DNA of 49,159 nucleotides from Alphaproteobacteria bacterium (GTDB lineage: Bacteria > Pseudomonadota > Alphaproteobacteria > Thalassobaculales > Thalassobaculaceae): NCBI GenBank assembly GCA_024742605.1, contig JANSYC010000030.1, forward strand, positions 1 to 49,159. Direction: 5' to 3'. Every line of letters starts with the position of its first letter. Position 1 is the stretch's first letter. A model generated the notes under the pieces. The model saw only the letters and a program-made list of their open reading frames with translations, searched no databases and was not told the origin of the DNA. This document shows, piece by piece, positions 27,302 through 36,164 of the stretch. The translations under genes and the position numbers were made by a program.

Positions 27302-27487
27302 TCAGGACCCGGCCTCGCGCTCATCAACGGCGTCGAGAGAGACCCGGTCTGTATTGATCAACTGCTTGCCGGCATTCTCGAAATTCACCGTGACCCGAGG
27401 ACCGATGATCGTCTGGATCTGCCCGACACCCCATTCGGGTTTTCCGTCAAGCGTTACAAACGACCCGGGGCTCAGATATTCGGACAT
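27302..27487 (-). CDS. DUF3553 family protein
   Basis: This 61-residue protein is recognisable as DUF3553, a small beta-rich family of unknown function: SPGSFVTLDGKPEWGVGQIQ, then VTVNFENAGKQLIN. The layout is like the short CarD/UvrD-C-type modules that bind proteins or nucleic acids, but this is speculative. GGAGGTGG lies just before the ATG at 27487, which decides this start over one 12 codons upstream. It is divergent from chpT and probably co-transcribed with the DUF364-like gene. Confidence 0.85.
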   Translation of the reverse strand: MSEYLSPGSFVTLDGKPEWGVGQIQTIIGPRVTVNFENAGKQLINTDRVSLDAVDEREAGS

Positions 27488-27678
27488 CGCCACCTCCGCA
27501 TGCGCAGCCGAGCACTTCGGCAAACTGTAGATATGCTAACAATCCTTTTTCGCGCGTGCGAGAAGAATGCCGTGTTCGACCGATTGTTTCGCGGCGGGTG
27601 GCGGAAAACCGAAGTTTCCGGTTGCTCAAGGTGGCCTGATCGCTGCATCTCTGAGGGCCAAAGTTTGATAATGTCTGT

Positions 27679-27707
27679 CCGATTCGCAAGAACCGCATCC
27701 GGGAATC
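27679..27707. promoter_or_regulatory. Pair of GANTC sites upstream of chpT
   Basis: CCGATTCG (27679-27686) is the same octamer found in the repeat cluster at 1916-1987. A second GANTC (GAATC, 27703-27707) begins 22 bases after the first GANTC, two helical turns away. They lie 66-94 bases before the chpT start. They could be CcrM methylation sites in the chpT promoter. Confidence 0.4.
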
Positions 27708-27772
27708 CTGATCGGACGGGCAGGGACGGCGGAGCATCGACGCCCGGAACCGGCTACCGAGAGGCCTTGGAC

Positions 27773-28396
27773 ATGAGCGGAAATGGGACCGATCAGATCA
27801 TCACTCTAGAGCACCTGGACTTGTTGTTGTCGAAGGTCTTTCACGATCTGATCTCGCCGGTTTCGGCCGCCAGGAACGGGTTGGAGCTGGTCCGCGAGTT
27901 TTCGGGAGACGAGGTGGGCGGCGACGCGATCGAACTGGTCGAACAGAGCGTCGGACAGGCGGCCGATCGTCTGACGTTTTTCCGGATGGCATTTGGCGGC
28001 GCCGGGTCGGGAGGAGGCTTGGATGCCCGGCTGGCGGCGCAACTGGCGAAAGACTATCTCGCGGGCCGCAAGATCGAGACCGATATCTCGAACTGGCCGG
28101 CAGATCCGCATCCGGACGGCGTGCTGAAGGTGGTTCTGCAGACAACCGCACTCGCGGCTGATTGCCTGCCGCGTGGCGGCCTCATCCGGGTGGCGGAACA
28201 GCCGGGCGGTTGCCGGGTCGTCGCGGAGGGCAGAGGCGCCGCCATTCCCGACAGCATGGTCGCAGCCCTGGAGACGTCGGTCGCGGACCAAGTCTCGCCG
28301 GAGACGGTCCTGGCGGACACTTTGCGGGTAACCGCGACCCGCTTCGCGGTCACGGTCGAGAGATCCGGCGACACGGGCTTCGTCTTGGGCTGGTAG
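27773..28396 (+). CDS. chpT: Histidine phosphotransferase ChpT
   Basis: ChpT passes phosphate from the hybrid kinase CckA to CtrA and CpdR in the alphaproteobacterial cell-cycle pathway. The 207-residue protein has the phospho-accepting H24 in LLLSKVFHDLISPVSAARNG, within an alpha-helical hairpin (through about residue 90), then a degenerate ATPase-like domain. The C-terminal region (AVTVERSGDTGFVLGW) fits the family. ATG at 27773 is used; an in-frame ATG about 100 bases upstream would add residues without similarity. ctrA is convergent immediately downstream, which supports the assignment. Confidence 0.88.
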   Translation: MSGNGTDQIITLEHLDLLLSKVFHDLISPVSAARNGLELVREFSGDEVGGDAIELVEQSVGQAADRLTFFRMAFGGAGSGGGLDARLAAQLAKDYLAGRKIETDISNWPADPHPDGVLKVVLQTTALAADCLPRGGLIRVAEQPGGCRVVAEGRGAAIPDSMVAALETSVADQVSPETVLADTLRVTATRFAVTVERSGDTGFVLGW

Positions 28397-28405
28397 GCTC
28401 GGCCG

Positions 28406-29095
28406 TTATGCCGCCCGCTCCACCGGATCCCGCAGAACGTAGCCCCGACCCCAAACGGTTTCGATGTAATTCGTTCCGCCGGTAGCGGTGGACAGCTTCT
28501 TGCGGAGCTTGCAGATGAACACGTCGATGATCTTCAGCTCCGGCTCGTCCATACCGCCGTAGAGATGATTGAGGAACATTTCCTTGGTCAATGTGGTCCC
28601 TTTGCGAAGGGACAGCAATTCCAGGATGCCGTATTCCTTGCCGGTCAGGTGAATCGGGGTGCCTTCCGCTTCGACAGTTCTCTGATCCAGATTGATGGTC
28701 AGCTTACCCGTGCGAATGATGGATTCCGAATGGCCTTGCGACCGCCGGACGATTGCCTGAATGCGTGCCAGAAGCTCGCGGCGGTCGAAGGGCTTCGTGA
28801 CGTAGTCGTCGGCTCCGAAGCCGAGCCCCTTGATCTTCGCATCGAGCTCCGCCACCCCGGACAGGATCAGGATCGGGGTCTGAACGCGCGCGGCCCGCAG
28901 GCGGCGCAGCACCTCATACCCGTCCATGTCCGGCAACATGAGATCGAGGAGAATGATGTCGTAGTCGTAGAGCTGGCCGATCTCCAGGCCGTCCTCTCCA
29001 TGCTCGGTCACGTCGACGACGAACGATTCCGCCTTCAACATCAACTCGATACTACGTGCCGTCGGTCCATCGTCTTCGACCAAGAGAACCCGCAT
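28406..29095 (-). CDS. ctrA: Cell-cycle response regulator CtrA
   Basis: CtrA is the OmpR-type master regulator of division, flagella and motility in alphaproteobacteria. The 229-residue protein has the receiver domain with D51 as phosphorylation site in [11 protein letters not shown] and K101 in TKPF, then the winged-helix DNA-binding domain. The stretch from [20 protein letters not shown] to [29 protein letters not shown] is almost identical to Caulobacter CtrA. ATG at 29095, with GGGAG eight bases upstream, is preferred to the GTG three codons earlier. It is convergent with chpT and divergent from fliI. Confidence 0.97.
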   Translation of the reverse strand: MRVLLVEDDGPTARSIELMLKAESFVVDVTEHGEDGLEIGQLYDYDIILLDLMLPDMDGYEVLRRLRAARVQTPILILSGVAELDAKIKGLGFGADDYVTKPFDRRELLARIQAIVRRSQGHSESIIRTGKLTINLDQRTVEAEGTPIHLTGKEYGILELLSLRKGTTLTKEMFLNHLYGGMDEPELKIIDVFICKLRKKLSTATGGTNYIETVWGRGYVLRDPVERAA

Positions 29096-29122
29096 CGTTT
29101 CCACTCCCGTTGCCGCTCGCGC

Positions 29123-29212
29123 TTAACACTTCAAGACCGCGCAATTCATGATGAGATAAGGTTAACAGCCTCCTTCTGAACGAAAGGTTAACCTGACAAG
29201 CATATTCGTTAA
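29123..29212. promoter_or_regulatory. TTAA-rich divergent promoter region of ctrA and fliI
   Basis: Four TTAA tetramers (29123, 29162, 29188, 29209) lie within 90 bases of GC-rich sequence. Two belong to a direct repeat AAGGTTAAC at 29158-29166 and 29184-29192, 26 bases apart, and one lies in the palindrome AGGTTAACCT (29185-29194). TTAA is the half-site of CtrA (TTAA-N7-TTAA). No full N7 site is present, so half-site binding or another factor is possible. No GANTC is seen here. Confidence 0.5.
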
Positions 29213-29292
29213 ATTTAGGCCGTATGATACATTTGCTCAGACATTCAAACATATGGCCGCGATCTCCAAGGCCTTTTATCGGGAGTTCGGTT

Positions 29293-30642
29293 TTGGCGAC
29301 CCTTCTGCGACACCTCGCCAATGAGATTGAAAAAGTCCAGGACGTCCGGGTTTACGGACGTGTGACGGCGGTTTTGGGCATGATGGTCGAAATCGGCGGC
29401 GTGGAGCGGGCGCTTTCCATCGGCGATCGCTGTTTCGTTCAGGCGCGCGGCAACCGTCTGATCGCCTGCGAGGTTGTCGGCTTTCGGGATGGTCGGGCGC
29501 TGGCAATGCCGTTCAACGCGGTTGAAGGCGTTGGTATCGGGTCGCGGGCCTTGATCTCGGACGCCCAGCCGGTGGTGTATCCGGATAACAATTGGCTTGG
29601 ACGGGTGGTGGACGCGATGGGCCGCCCAGTTGACGGTAAGGGGCCGCTGTCCGACGGGATCGTCGCCTATCCGTTTCGCGCCCCTCCGCCGCCGGCGCAT
29701 ACCAGACGCCGGGTCGGTGAGAAGCTGGATATCGGCGTACGCGCAATCAATCAGTTCCTGACGATCTGCCGGGGACAGCGCATGGGTATCTTCGCTGGGT
29801 CCGGCGTCGGGAAATCCATGCTGATGGCGATGTTGGCGCGGTTCGCCCGGGCCGACGTCTTTGTGATCGGACTGATCGGTGAGCGAGGCCGTGAGGTTCA
29901 GGAGTTCATCCAGGACTACTTGGGCGAGGACGGGATGTCGCGCTCGGTCGTCGTGGTCGCCACCTCCGATGAAAGTCCCCTGATGCGGCGTCAGGCGGCG
30001 TATCTCACCCTCTCGGTCGCCGAACGGTTCCGGGATGAAGGCAAGCAGGTCGTCTGCATGATGGATTCGGTCACGCGTTTCGCGATGGCCCAACGTGAGA
30101 TCGGCCTGGCGAGCGGGGAGCCGCCGGCGTCCAAGGGCTACACGCCGACAGTGTTCGCCGAACTTCCCAGATTGCTGGAACGGGCCGGCCCCGGCGCCGA
30201 TGAGGGATCGATCACCGGTCTGTTCACGGTCCTGGTCGAAGGCGATGACCACAATGAGCCGATCTCGGATGCGGTTCGGGGTATTCTGGACGGGCACATT
30301 GTGCTGGACCGGTCGATCGCCGATCGAGGCCGCTATCCCGCGATCAATATCCTGCGGTCGGTCAGCCGCATGATGCCGGACTGCAATTCGGCGGAAGAGA
30401 ACGTTCTGATCCGTCGGGCGCGTGCCCTAATGGCCACATACGAGGATATGGCCGAGATGATTCGACTTGGTGCCTATCGCAAAGGCAGCGACCAGCTTGT
30501 TGATGAGTCGATCCTCTATCACGAGCCCCTGGAAGCGTTCCTGTCCCAGCAGAAGGATGAGCTTGCCGATATGGACGAGGGCTTTGCGACCCTGGCGGAT
30601 ATTCTGGGCCAGGGCGCCGAGCCGGCCGATGCGACGGTCTAG
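29293..30642 (+). CDS. fliI: Flagellar protein export ATPase FliI
   Basis: FliI is the hexameric ATPase that powers export of flagellar axial proteins. The 449-residue protein matches F1-beta-type ATPases: NWLGRVVDAMGRPVDGKG, Walker A GIFAGSGVGKS with K174, GLIGERGREVQEFIQDYLGE, Walker B VVCMMDSVTRFAMAQREIGL, GEPPASKGYTPTVFAELPRL and EGDDHNEPISDAVRGILDGH. The TTG at 29293 has GGGAG seven bases upstream and gives a normal N-terminus (ATLLRHLANEIEKVQDVRV). An ATG at 29224 would add 23 unmatched residues. fliJ follows after 15 bases. Confidence 0.95.
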   Translation: MATLLRHLANEIEKVQDVRVYGRVTAVLGMMVEIGGVERALSIGDRCFVQARGNRLIACEVVGFRDGRALAMPFNAVEGVGIGSRALISDAQPVVYPDNNWLGRVVDAMGRPVDGKGPLSDGIVAYPFRAPPPPAHTRRRVGEKLDIGVRAINQFLTICRGQRMGIFAGSGVGKSMLMAMLARFARADVFVIGLIGERGREVQEFIQDYLGEDGMSRSVVVVATSDESPLMRRQAAYLTLSVAERFRDEGKQVVCMMDSVTRFAMAQREIGLASGEPPASKGYTPTVFAELPRLLERAGPGADEGSITGLFTVLVEGDDHNEPISDAVRGILDGHIVLDRSIADRGRYPAINILRSVSRMMPDCNSAEENVLIRRARALMATYEDMAEMIRLGAYRKGSDQLVDESILYHEPLEAFLSQQKDELADMDEGFATLADILGQGAEPADATV

Positions 30643-30657
30643 ATGCGATAACCGACC

Positions 30658-31080
30658 GTGAAACCCTTCGACACTCTGATCCGTCTGTCCGAACAGCAGC
30701 TTGACGAGAAGCGGCGCCGGTTGGCGGCGCTGGAGGATCGGCTGGATGGCGCGCGCGCGCAACGCCAAGCGATCGAAGACGAACTGGAGCGGGAACAAGG
30801 CCTGGCCACCGAGGACTCGAGTGCACTCTTCGCCTACGGCCCTTATGCGGCCGAGGTGATCCGACGCCGCGAGCGGGCGGACGCCCTGATCGCGGCGGTG
30901 GAACGGGAAGCCGAGGCGGCGCGTGACGAAGTCCGCACGGCGTTCGCCGAACTGAAGCGCTACCAGATCACGCACGACAAGAAACTGGCCGAACTGGCGA
31001 AGTCTCGTGCGGCCAAGGAGCAGATCGAACTCGACGAGATCGCCCAACAGCTCGACCGCCGAAAGGACGACCGGCTTTAG
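30658..31080 (+). CDS. fliJ: Flagellar export chaperone FliJ
   Basis: FliJ is the coiled-coil stalk protein that sits in the FliI ring and helps the export gate. The product has 140 residues and is almost wholly helical and charged, with heptad-like patterns such as LIRLSEQQLDEKRRRLAALE and ALIAAVEREAEAARDEVRTA. Sequence conservation in FliJ is low, so the position just after fliI with a 15-base gap, the length and the coiled coil are the main evidence. The start is a GTG at 30658. It is the last recognisable flagellar gene in the window. Confidence 0.88.
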   Translation: MKPFDTLIRLSEQQLDEKRRRLAALEDRLDGARAQRQAIEDELEREQGLATEDSSALFAYGPYAAEVIRRRERADALIAAVEREAEAARDEVRTAFAELKRYQITHDKKLAELAKSRAAKEQIELDEIAQQLDRRKDDRL

Positions 31081-31192
31081 CGGTGTGCTTCTGGTGGTGT
31101 CGGTCGGGATTGCCCCGGTCGGACGCGCGGCCTAGCATTGGGTGCGCATTCGCGCATCGCCTTCGTTCCTATTCCCCGCTCAGGATCCCGAT

Positions 31193-32374
31193 ATGCCGAT
31201 CATCAACAGAATCGCCGAATTTCATGCCGACATGACCAAATGGCGTCGGGACATGCATGCGCACCCGGAGACCGCGTTCGAGGAAATATGGACCTCCGAC
31301 TACATCAACGGGCGACTGGAGGAAATCGGGGTCGATACGATTGAACGCGGAATCGCGAAGACCGGTATCGTCGCTACCATCAAAGGTCGGGGCGACAGTG
31401 GGCGAGCGATCGGGTTGCGCGCCGATTTCGACGCGTTGGACATTCTCGAGGATACCGGTGCGCCCCATGCATCCACGATCCCGGGAAAGATGCATGCCTG
31501 CGGTCATGACGGGCACACATCAATGCTGCTCGGCGCTGCCAAGTATCTGGCCGAAACCCGCAATTTCGACGGTGACGTGGTGCTGATCTTCCAGCCGGCC
31601 GAGGAGAACGAGGGCGGTGGCCGGGTGATGGTGGAGGAGGGGCTTTTCGACCGGTATCCGGTGGATGCCGTCTACGGCATGCACAACCGCCCGGGGCTGG
31701 AGGTCGGGAAGATGTGTATGCGCGCCGGTCCTGCCATGGCCGGTTTCGATATTTTCGAGATCACCATCCACGGCTATGGCGGGCATGCTGCCCGACCGCA
31801 CACCACAGTGGATCCGATCGTCATCCAGGCGCAGATCGTCAACGCACTGCAGACCATCGCCAGCCGAACGACCGATCCTCTGGAGAGCGTGGTGGTGTCG
31901 ATCACGCAGGTCCATGGCGGTGACACCTGGAACGTGATCCCGCAGAAGGTCGTGTTGCGTGGCACGGTGCGGGCGTTCAAGACCGAAATTCAGGATCGGA
32001 CCGAAACTGCAATGCTCAAGCTCTGCACCAATGTGGCAGCGGCCTTCGCTGCGACCGTCGACGTGCGATACGAGCGGCGGTATCCGCCGCTGATCAATGA
32101 TGAGAATCATATCGATCTGTGCGCCGACGTGGCGCGGGACCTGGTCGGCGAAAGTAATGTCGACACCAATTCGGCCCCGGTCATGGGATCCGAAGATTTT
32201 GCGTTCATGCTCCAGGAAATGCCGGGAGCTTACGTCAATCTCGGCAACGGTGTCGGTGAGAATGGTGGCGTGTTCGTCCACAATCCCGGCTACGATTTCA
32301 ACGACGAGGCCCTGCCGGTCGGCGCCTCCTATTGGGCCCGGTTGGTGGAGACGGTTCTGAAGCGGTCGGCGTGA
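31193..32374 (+). CDS. M20 family amidohydrolase
   Basis: This 393-residue metallohydrolase is of the M20D (hippurate hydrolase / indole-acetyl-amino-acid hydrolase) type. Metal-binding motifs are KMHACGHDGHTSMLLGAA with C103, H105, the FQPAEENEGGGRVMVEEGLF segment with paired glutamates, YGMHNRPGLEVG and, near the C-terminus, APVMGSEDFAFMLQEMPG. These enzymes cleave N-acyl amino acids. The natural substrate is unknown. The ATG at 31193 gives a typical N-terminus (IAEFHADMTKWRRDMHAHPE) and has an AGGAT upstream. It follows fliJ by 112 bases and is probably a separate unit. Confidence 0.92.
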   Translation: MPIINRIAEFHADMTKWRRDMHAHPETAFEEIWTSDYINGRLEEIGVDTIERGIAKTGIVATIKGRGDSGRAIGLRADFDALDILEDTGAPHASTIPGKMHACGHDGHTSMLLGAAKYLAETRNFDGDVVLIFQPAEENEGGGRVMVEEGLFDRYPVDAVYGMHNRPGLEVGKMCMRAGPAMAGFDIFEITIHGYGGHAARPHTTVDPIVIQAQIVNALQTIASRTTDPLESVVVSITQVHGGDTWNVIPQKVVLRGTVRAFKTEIQDRTETAMLKLCTNVAAAFAATVDVRYERRYPPLINDENHIDLCADVARDLVGESNVDTNSAPVMGSEDFAFMLQEMPGAYVNLGNGVGENGGVFVHNPGYDFNDEALPVGASYWARLVETVLKRSA

Positions 32375-32385
32375 GGCGGAAGCGG

Positions 32386-32407
32386 GACGGCGTCAACGGA
32401 CGCCGTC
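32386..32407. terminator. Bidirectional hairpin terminator between convergent genes
   Basis: GACGGCGTC and GACGCCGTC form a perfect 9-bp stem with the loop AACG, 11 bases after the M20 stop and touching the stop codon of the convergent DUF3467-like gene. There is no T-run on either side. The strength and convergent position still suggest an end of transcription for both genes. Confidence 0.5.
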
Positions 32408-32711
32408 AGTCGTCCGTGGTCGCGGAGTCTGCGGTTCCGCGGGTTCCGTCGTCCTCACGCCGGTAAAGTCGCCCCATCAGTTGGCCCAATGCGTTGTGCA
32501 GGTTGCGCGCGGCGGAACGGGAGAGGATCAGGCGTCCGACAACCGCATGTTCGAGTTCGTTCCCATCCGGGCTGGTGTGGATATTCACCAGGTTCATCCG
32601 GACGATCCCGTCGCGCACGGTGGCACCGATCACGCCGTCGACGAAAATATCCCGGCAGTCCGGATTGACGGTGATCTTAACGTCGCTCTGCGGGTCTTGC
32701 TGATCGCTCAT
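32406..32711 (-). CDS. Small protein, DUF3467-like
   Basis: This 101-residue protein probably belongs to the DUF3467 group: a beta-rich first half (DIFVDGVIGATVRDGIVRMN, then NLVNIHTSPDGNELEHAVVG) followed by RLILSRSAARNLHNALGQLM and an acidic tail EDDGTRGTADSATTDD. The family has no known function. ATG at 32711 is preferred to a start four codons earlier. It is downstream of an SDR gene on the same strand across a 116-base AT-richer gap that may hold its own promoter. Assignment to the family is moderate. Confidence 0.65.
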   Translation of the reverse strand: MSDQQDPQSDVKITVNPDCRDIFVDGVIGATVRDGIVRMNLVNIHTSPDGNELEHAVVGRLILSRSAARNLHNALGQLMGRLYRREDDGTRGTADSATTDD

Positions 32712-32827
32712 TATAGTCCCCAAAATCTGATGCGTTGCGGGCAGTCTCGTGCGTCATGGCCGACTTCGCAGAAGCGGGAATCGGTATGTATTGTATTTTA
32801 GACGAGTTCTCGTATTAAGCCATCGGC

Positions 32828-33646
32828 TTATGCCATCTTGAGATGGTGTCCGCCATCGACCGGCAAGCACACCCCGTTGATGTACCTGGCCTCGTCGGAT
32901 GCCAGGAACAGTGCGGCATGAGCCACGTCCCAGGCGTCGCCCATTCGCCCGGTCGGTGATTTCTCATGCCGCGCACGCAGCATCTCCTCCTCGTTCTCGT
33001 ATTGACCGACGATCTGCTGCCGGATCAGGGGCGTGTCCATCAGGCCCGGCATGATGACATTCGCACGAATGCCCTGCTGGGCGTACTGGATCGCCAGACC
33101 GCAGGTGAACTGGTTCAGCGCGCCCTTGCTGGCGTAGTAGGACGCGTAGGGGTAGCCGCTCCACCGGATCGCCGCGATCGAGGAGACGTTGACGATAGCG
33201 CCGGAGCCCTGCTCAAGCATGATCGGAAGCACGTGTTTGCAGGTGAGGAAGGCCCCGGTGAGGTTGATGTCCATCACCCGATGCCACTTCTCTTCCGAGA
33301 GCTCGATCGGACCGCCCATCTCGGCGATGCCCACATTGTTGTGCAGCACGTCGATCCGACGCCAATGGGACAGGGCCGACTCCGCGACAGCTTTGACCTG
33401 AGCGGATTTGGTCACGTCGCAGGCGACGGCAAGCGCGGTCCCGCCTTCGCCCTTGATGATGCCGGCGGTCTCTTCCGCGGCGGCGAGGTTGATATCGCCG
33501 CAGAGCACCCTGGCCCCGGCGCGGGCGAACAGGACCGCCGTGGCCTTGCCGTTACCCCAACCCGGTCCCGACAATCCCGCGCCCATCACCACCGCAACCC
33601 TGCCCTTGAGCCGGTCCGAACCCGGGCTGCCCGCCTGATCCGTCAT
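32828..33646 (-). CDS. Short-chain dehydrogenase/reductase (SDR)
   Basis: This 272-residue classical SDR has a slightly unusual cofactor motif, GAGLSGPGWGNGKA (about 22-35), in which the standard TGxxxGxG is extended by several residues. D51 follows the second strand, favouring NAD(H). NN at 103-104 with the rest of the NNAG motif replaced by NNVG, S155/S156 in VNVSS, and Y170 with K174 in SYYASKGAL complete the active site. The C-terminus GVCLPVDGGHHLKMA is typical. The substrate is unknown. GAGAGG lies eight bases before the ATG. It is divergent from the permease gene. Confidence 0.88.
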   Translation of the reverse strand: MTDQAGSPGSDRLKGRVAVVMGAGLSGPGWGNGKATAVLFARAGARVLCGDINLAAAEETAGIIKGEGGTALAVACDVTKSAQVKAVAESALSHWRRIDVLHNNVGIAEMGGPIELSEEKWHRVMDINLTGAFLTCKHVLPIMLEQGSGAIVNVSSIAAIRWSGYPYASYYASKGALNQFTCGLAIQYAQQGIRANVIMPGLMDTPLIRQQIVGQYENEEEMLRARHEKSPTGRMGDAWDVAHAALFLASDEARYINGVCLPVDGGHHLKMA

Positions 33647-33743
33647 CTTTGTGTCCTCTCCTGAAGATGATCCGGTGAGGTGTCGATTCACGATCACCCT
33701 CTTGCTTTGCTGACGATTTTGCGGGAGCGGCCGGGGGGATACA

Positions 33744-35135
33744 ATGCACGCCACTGCGCCCGCGACCGTCACCCAGGAATACCGACCGGTGTTTGGCCCC
33801 AGTTCCGGCTTCTCGAAACTCAATGCGGCCTGGCGGCCGCCTGTGCTTGCGGCGGTCTGGCTGTCCGCCGTCGTCCTGCTTTGGGTGGACTGGCCGGCGC
33901 TGCACACGCTGGCGGCGGTCACGCTGGGGCTGATCGCGGCGTTGTCCCTAACCGACGCCCGAAAGGAGACCCTTGTCGTCGTCGCGGTCATCGTCGCTCT
34001 TATCGGTCTCTTGCTGTGGAGCGGGGCGGCGGCCGACGAGGTGGTGCGTGGGTTGGACCGCTCGCTGATCTTCGCCGCCCTGCTGCCGACGCTGGCGATG
34101 ACCCGATCGGTCGCGCGCGGGCTGTCCGGTGTTCTGATGGCCCAGGACCGGATTGCGAAGCTTCCGAGGGCTTGGGCGGGGGTCGGGCTGCTGTTCGGCG
34201 GTCACGCCTTCGGCTACGTGCTGAACACCGGGTCCTTCGCGCTGATGTCGTCGATCATTCCGGATGACAGCCCGGAGGACGATCGTCGGGCCGCAGCGCT
34301 CGCCACCTTGCGGGGGATGAATACCACCGCGTTCTACTCGCCGTTCTTCGTGGGGTTCGCGGTCGCCTATACCTACTTTCCGGCAGTGCCGGTCTGGCAG
34401 GTCTTCGTTTTGGGAGGCGGGCTCGCCGTGGTCGGCCTTCTGGTCGGATTGCTGCTCTACGCGCGCCCGCTCAGTTGGGCGGGACTGCAGGCGGGGCTGG
34501 GCTGTCTGGCGCCGGTGATTCCTCCGATGGGCGGAGCGGTCGTGCTGGTGGTGATCGCCAGCCATCTGCTGCCGATCTCGACCCTGGGTGGCGTGCTGAT
34601 GGTGATGCCGGTTCTGGCGGCGCTGCACGTTCTGTCGCGCCCGCACCGGCTGCGTCCGGTCCTCGCCGACACCCGCCAGGCGATGGCGGGCATGGGGGAC
34701 GATCTGGCCGTGATCTCGGCCGCCATGGTGCTGGGGACCCTGGCGGAGAGCGCGCCGTCGATCCGCGAGGTCGTTTCCCCCTGGATCGCCGGCCACATGC
34801 CGCCCTGGGCGGCTGTCGGAGCCACGGTCGGCGTCATGGTCGGATTCGCGATCGCCGGGCTGCACCCGATGATCACCGGGACCGTGATGATGGCCAGCCT
34901 GGCCGGCTCCGGTCTCGCGATCGCCGACTTGCCGCTGATGATCGCGATGATGTTCGGCTGGGGCATGGGGGCGATGAACTCGATCAGTTCCCTCTCGGTG
35001 ATCACGGCCGCGCAGATGTTCCGGGTAAGTCCGATGGGCTTGGCGTTCGGCCCCAACTTGATTTACGCCGCCGTCTTGGGAACCATCGTGGTGCTGGTCC
35101 TGACCGGGGTGAACGCGGTGATTGTCGGCGGCTGA
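33744..35135 (+). CDS. Putative ion-transporter-superfamily permease
   Basis: This 463-residue inner-membrane protein has about 11-13 helices. The N-terminal 30 residues are polar. The pattern of two halves, each with a conserved small-residue loop (GGHAFGYVLNTGSFALMSSI and GLHPMITGTVMMASLAGSG, with MNSISSLSVITAAQMFRVSP later), resembles the ion-transporter superfamily that includes citrate, gluconate and C4-dicarboxylate carriers. I cannot name a substrate. GGGGGA precedes the ATG. The ureohydrolase gene follows on the same strand after 63 bases, so an amidine-compound or organic-acid substrate is possible but unproved. Confidence 0.7.
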   Translation: MHATAPATVTQEYRPVFGPSSGFSKLNAAWRPPVLAAVWLSAVVLLWVDWPALHTLAAVTLGLIAALSLTDARKETLVVVAVIVALIGLLLWSGAAADEVVRGLDRSLIFAALLPTLAMTRSVARGLSGVLMAQDRIAKLPRAWAGVGLLFGGHAFGYVLNTGSFALMSSIIPDDSPEDDRRAAALATLRGMNTTAFYSPFFVGFAVAYTYFPAVPVWQVFVLGGGLAVVGLLVGLLLYARPLSWAGLQAGLGCLAPVIPPMGGAVVLVVIASHLLPISTLGGVLMVMPVLAALHVLSRPHRLRPVLADTRQAMAGMGDDLAVISAAMVLGTLAESAPSIREVVSPWIAGHMPPWAAVGATVGVMVGFAIAGLHPMITGTVMMASLAGSGLAIADLPLMIAMMFGWGMGAMNSISSLSVITAAQMFRVSPMGLAFGPNLIYAAVLGTIVVLVLTGVNAVIVGG

Positions 35136-35198
35136 GCCGGTGATGTTTCGCCCTCGACTCGGTTTCAATTCCTATATCCAGCGACAGAGAGGTGTCCC

Positions 35199-36152
35199 AT
35201 GGTCGACCCGCGCTACGAACCCGTTGATGCCACGAAAGTGCCCCGGTTCTCCGATATCGCGACGTTTCTGCGCACCCGACGGGTCGAGATGAACGACGAC
35301 ATTGATATCGGGCTGGTCGGCGTGCCGTTCGACATCGGCCTGAACTATCGCAGCGGCCCCCGCGAGGCGCCGGGTGCCGTCCGGCAGGCCAGCCGGATCA
35401 TCCGGCAGGTTCATCCGACTTCCGGGATACAGCCCTACAAACTCTGCAATATCGCCGATCTGGGCGACGCGCCAGTCAATCCGCTGAACAAAGACGAAAG
35501 CATCGAAACCATCGAGGCGTTCTTCGCCGATCTGAAGGCCCACAGGATCCGACCGATCGCGATCGGCGGGGATCACACGATTCCGACCCCGATTCTGCGC
35601 GGACTGGCGCGGGAGGAACCGGTCGGGATCCTGCAGATCGATAGTCACGCCGACACCCTGGACGAGCTGTGCGGCACCAAGGTGAACCACGCCACTTTCA
35701 TGCGGCGCGGTTTGGAGGAGGGGCTGATCGACCCGAAGCGGGTGGTCCAGCTTGGCCTGCGCGGCTCCCGGTTCAGCCCGGATGACATCGCGTTCGGCTA
35801 CGACGCCGGTTTCACCATCATCACCTTCGACGAGTTCGAGGAGATGGGCAGGGCCGCCGCGATCGCGAAAATTCGGGAGGTGATCGGCCTTGGTCGCACC
35901 TACATGACGATCGATATCGACGGCCTCGATCCATCGTTCTGCCCGGGCACGCCGGTGCCGGAGATCGGAGGACTCACCCCGCGCGACGCGCAGGTCATCA
36001 TCCGCTCGCTGCGGGGCGTGGATCTGATCGGCGCGGATATATCGGAGGTGGCGCCCTGCTACGACCCGACCGGCATAACCTCGGTCACGGCGGCCAATCT
36101 GATGTTCGAGCTCCTCTGCGTGATCGCGGAGAAGATCGGCGGCGGTCGCTAG
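35199..36152 (+). CDS. Ureohydrolase (agmatinase/guanidino-acid hydrolase family)
   Basis: This 317-residue enzyme hydrolyses a guanidino group to urea and an amine. The binuclear manganese site is complete: GGDH (H126), QIDSHADT (D148, H150, D152) and TIDIDGLDP (D239, D241). The motif CPGTPVPEIGGLTPRDAQ and the ending SEVAPCYDPTGITSVTAANL are typical of agmatinase-like proteins. Agmatine, guanidinobutyrate and guanidinopropionate cannot be told apart from this sequence. AGAGAGG precedes the ATG. It may be co-transcribed with the upstream permease and with the GNAT gene 12 bases downstream. Confidence 0.9.
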   Translation: MVDPRYEPVDATKVPRFSDIATFLRTRRVEMNDDIDIGLVGVPFDIGLNYRSGPREAPGAVRQASRIIRQVHPTSGIQPYKLCNIADLGDAPVNPLNKDESIETIEAFFADLKAHRIRPIAIGGDHTIPTPILRGLAREEPVGILQIDSHADTLDELCGTKVNHATFMRRGLEEGLIDPKRVVQLGLRGSRFSPDDIAFGYDAGFTIITFDEFEEMGRAAAIAKIREVIGLGRTYMTIDIDGLDPSFCPGTPVPEIGGLTPRDAQVIIRSLRGVDLIGADISEVAPCYDPTGITSVTAANLMFELLCVIAEKIGGGR

Positions 36153-36164
36153 GGCAGATCGGCC

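Noticed and set aside
29224-29292. ATG start for FliI 23 codons upstream
   Set aside because: It has only a weak AGG ahead of it and adds residues unlike FliI; TTG 29293 with GGGAG gives the normal N-terminus.
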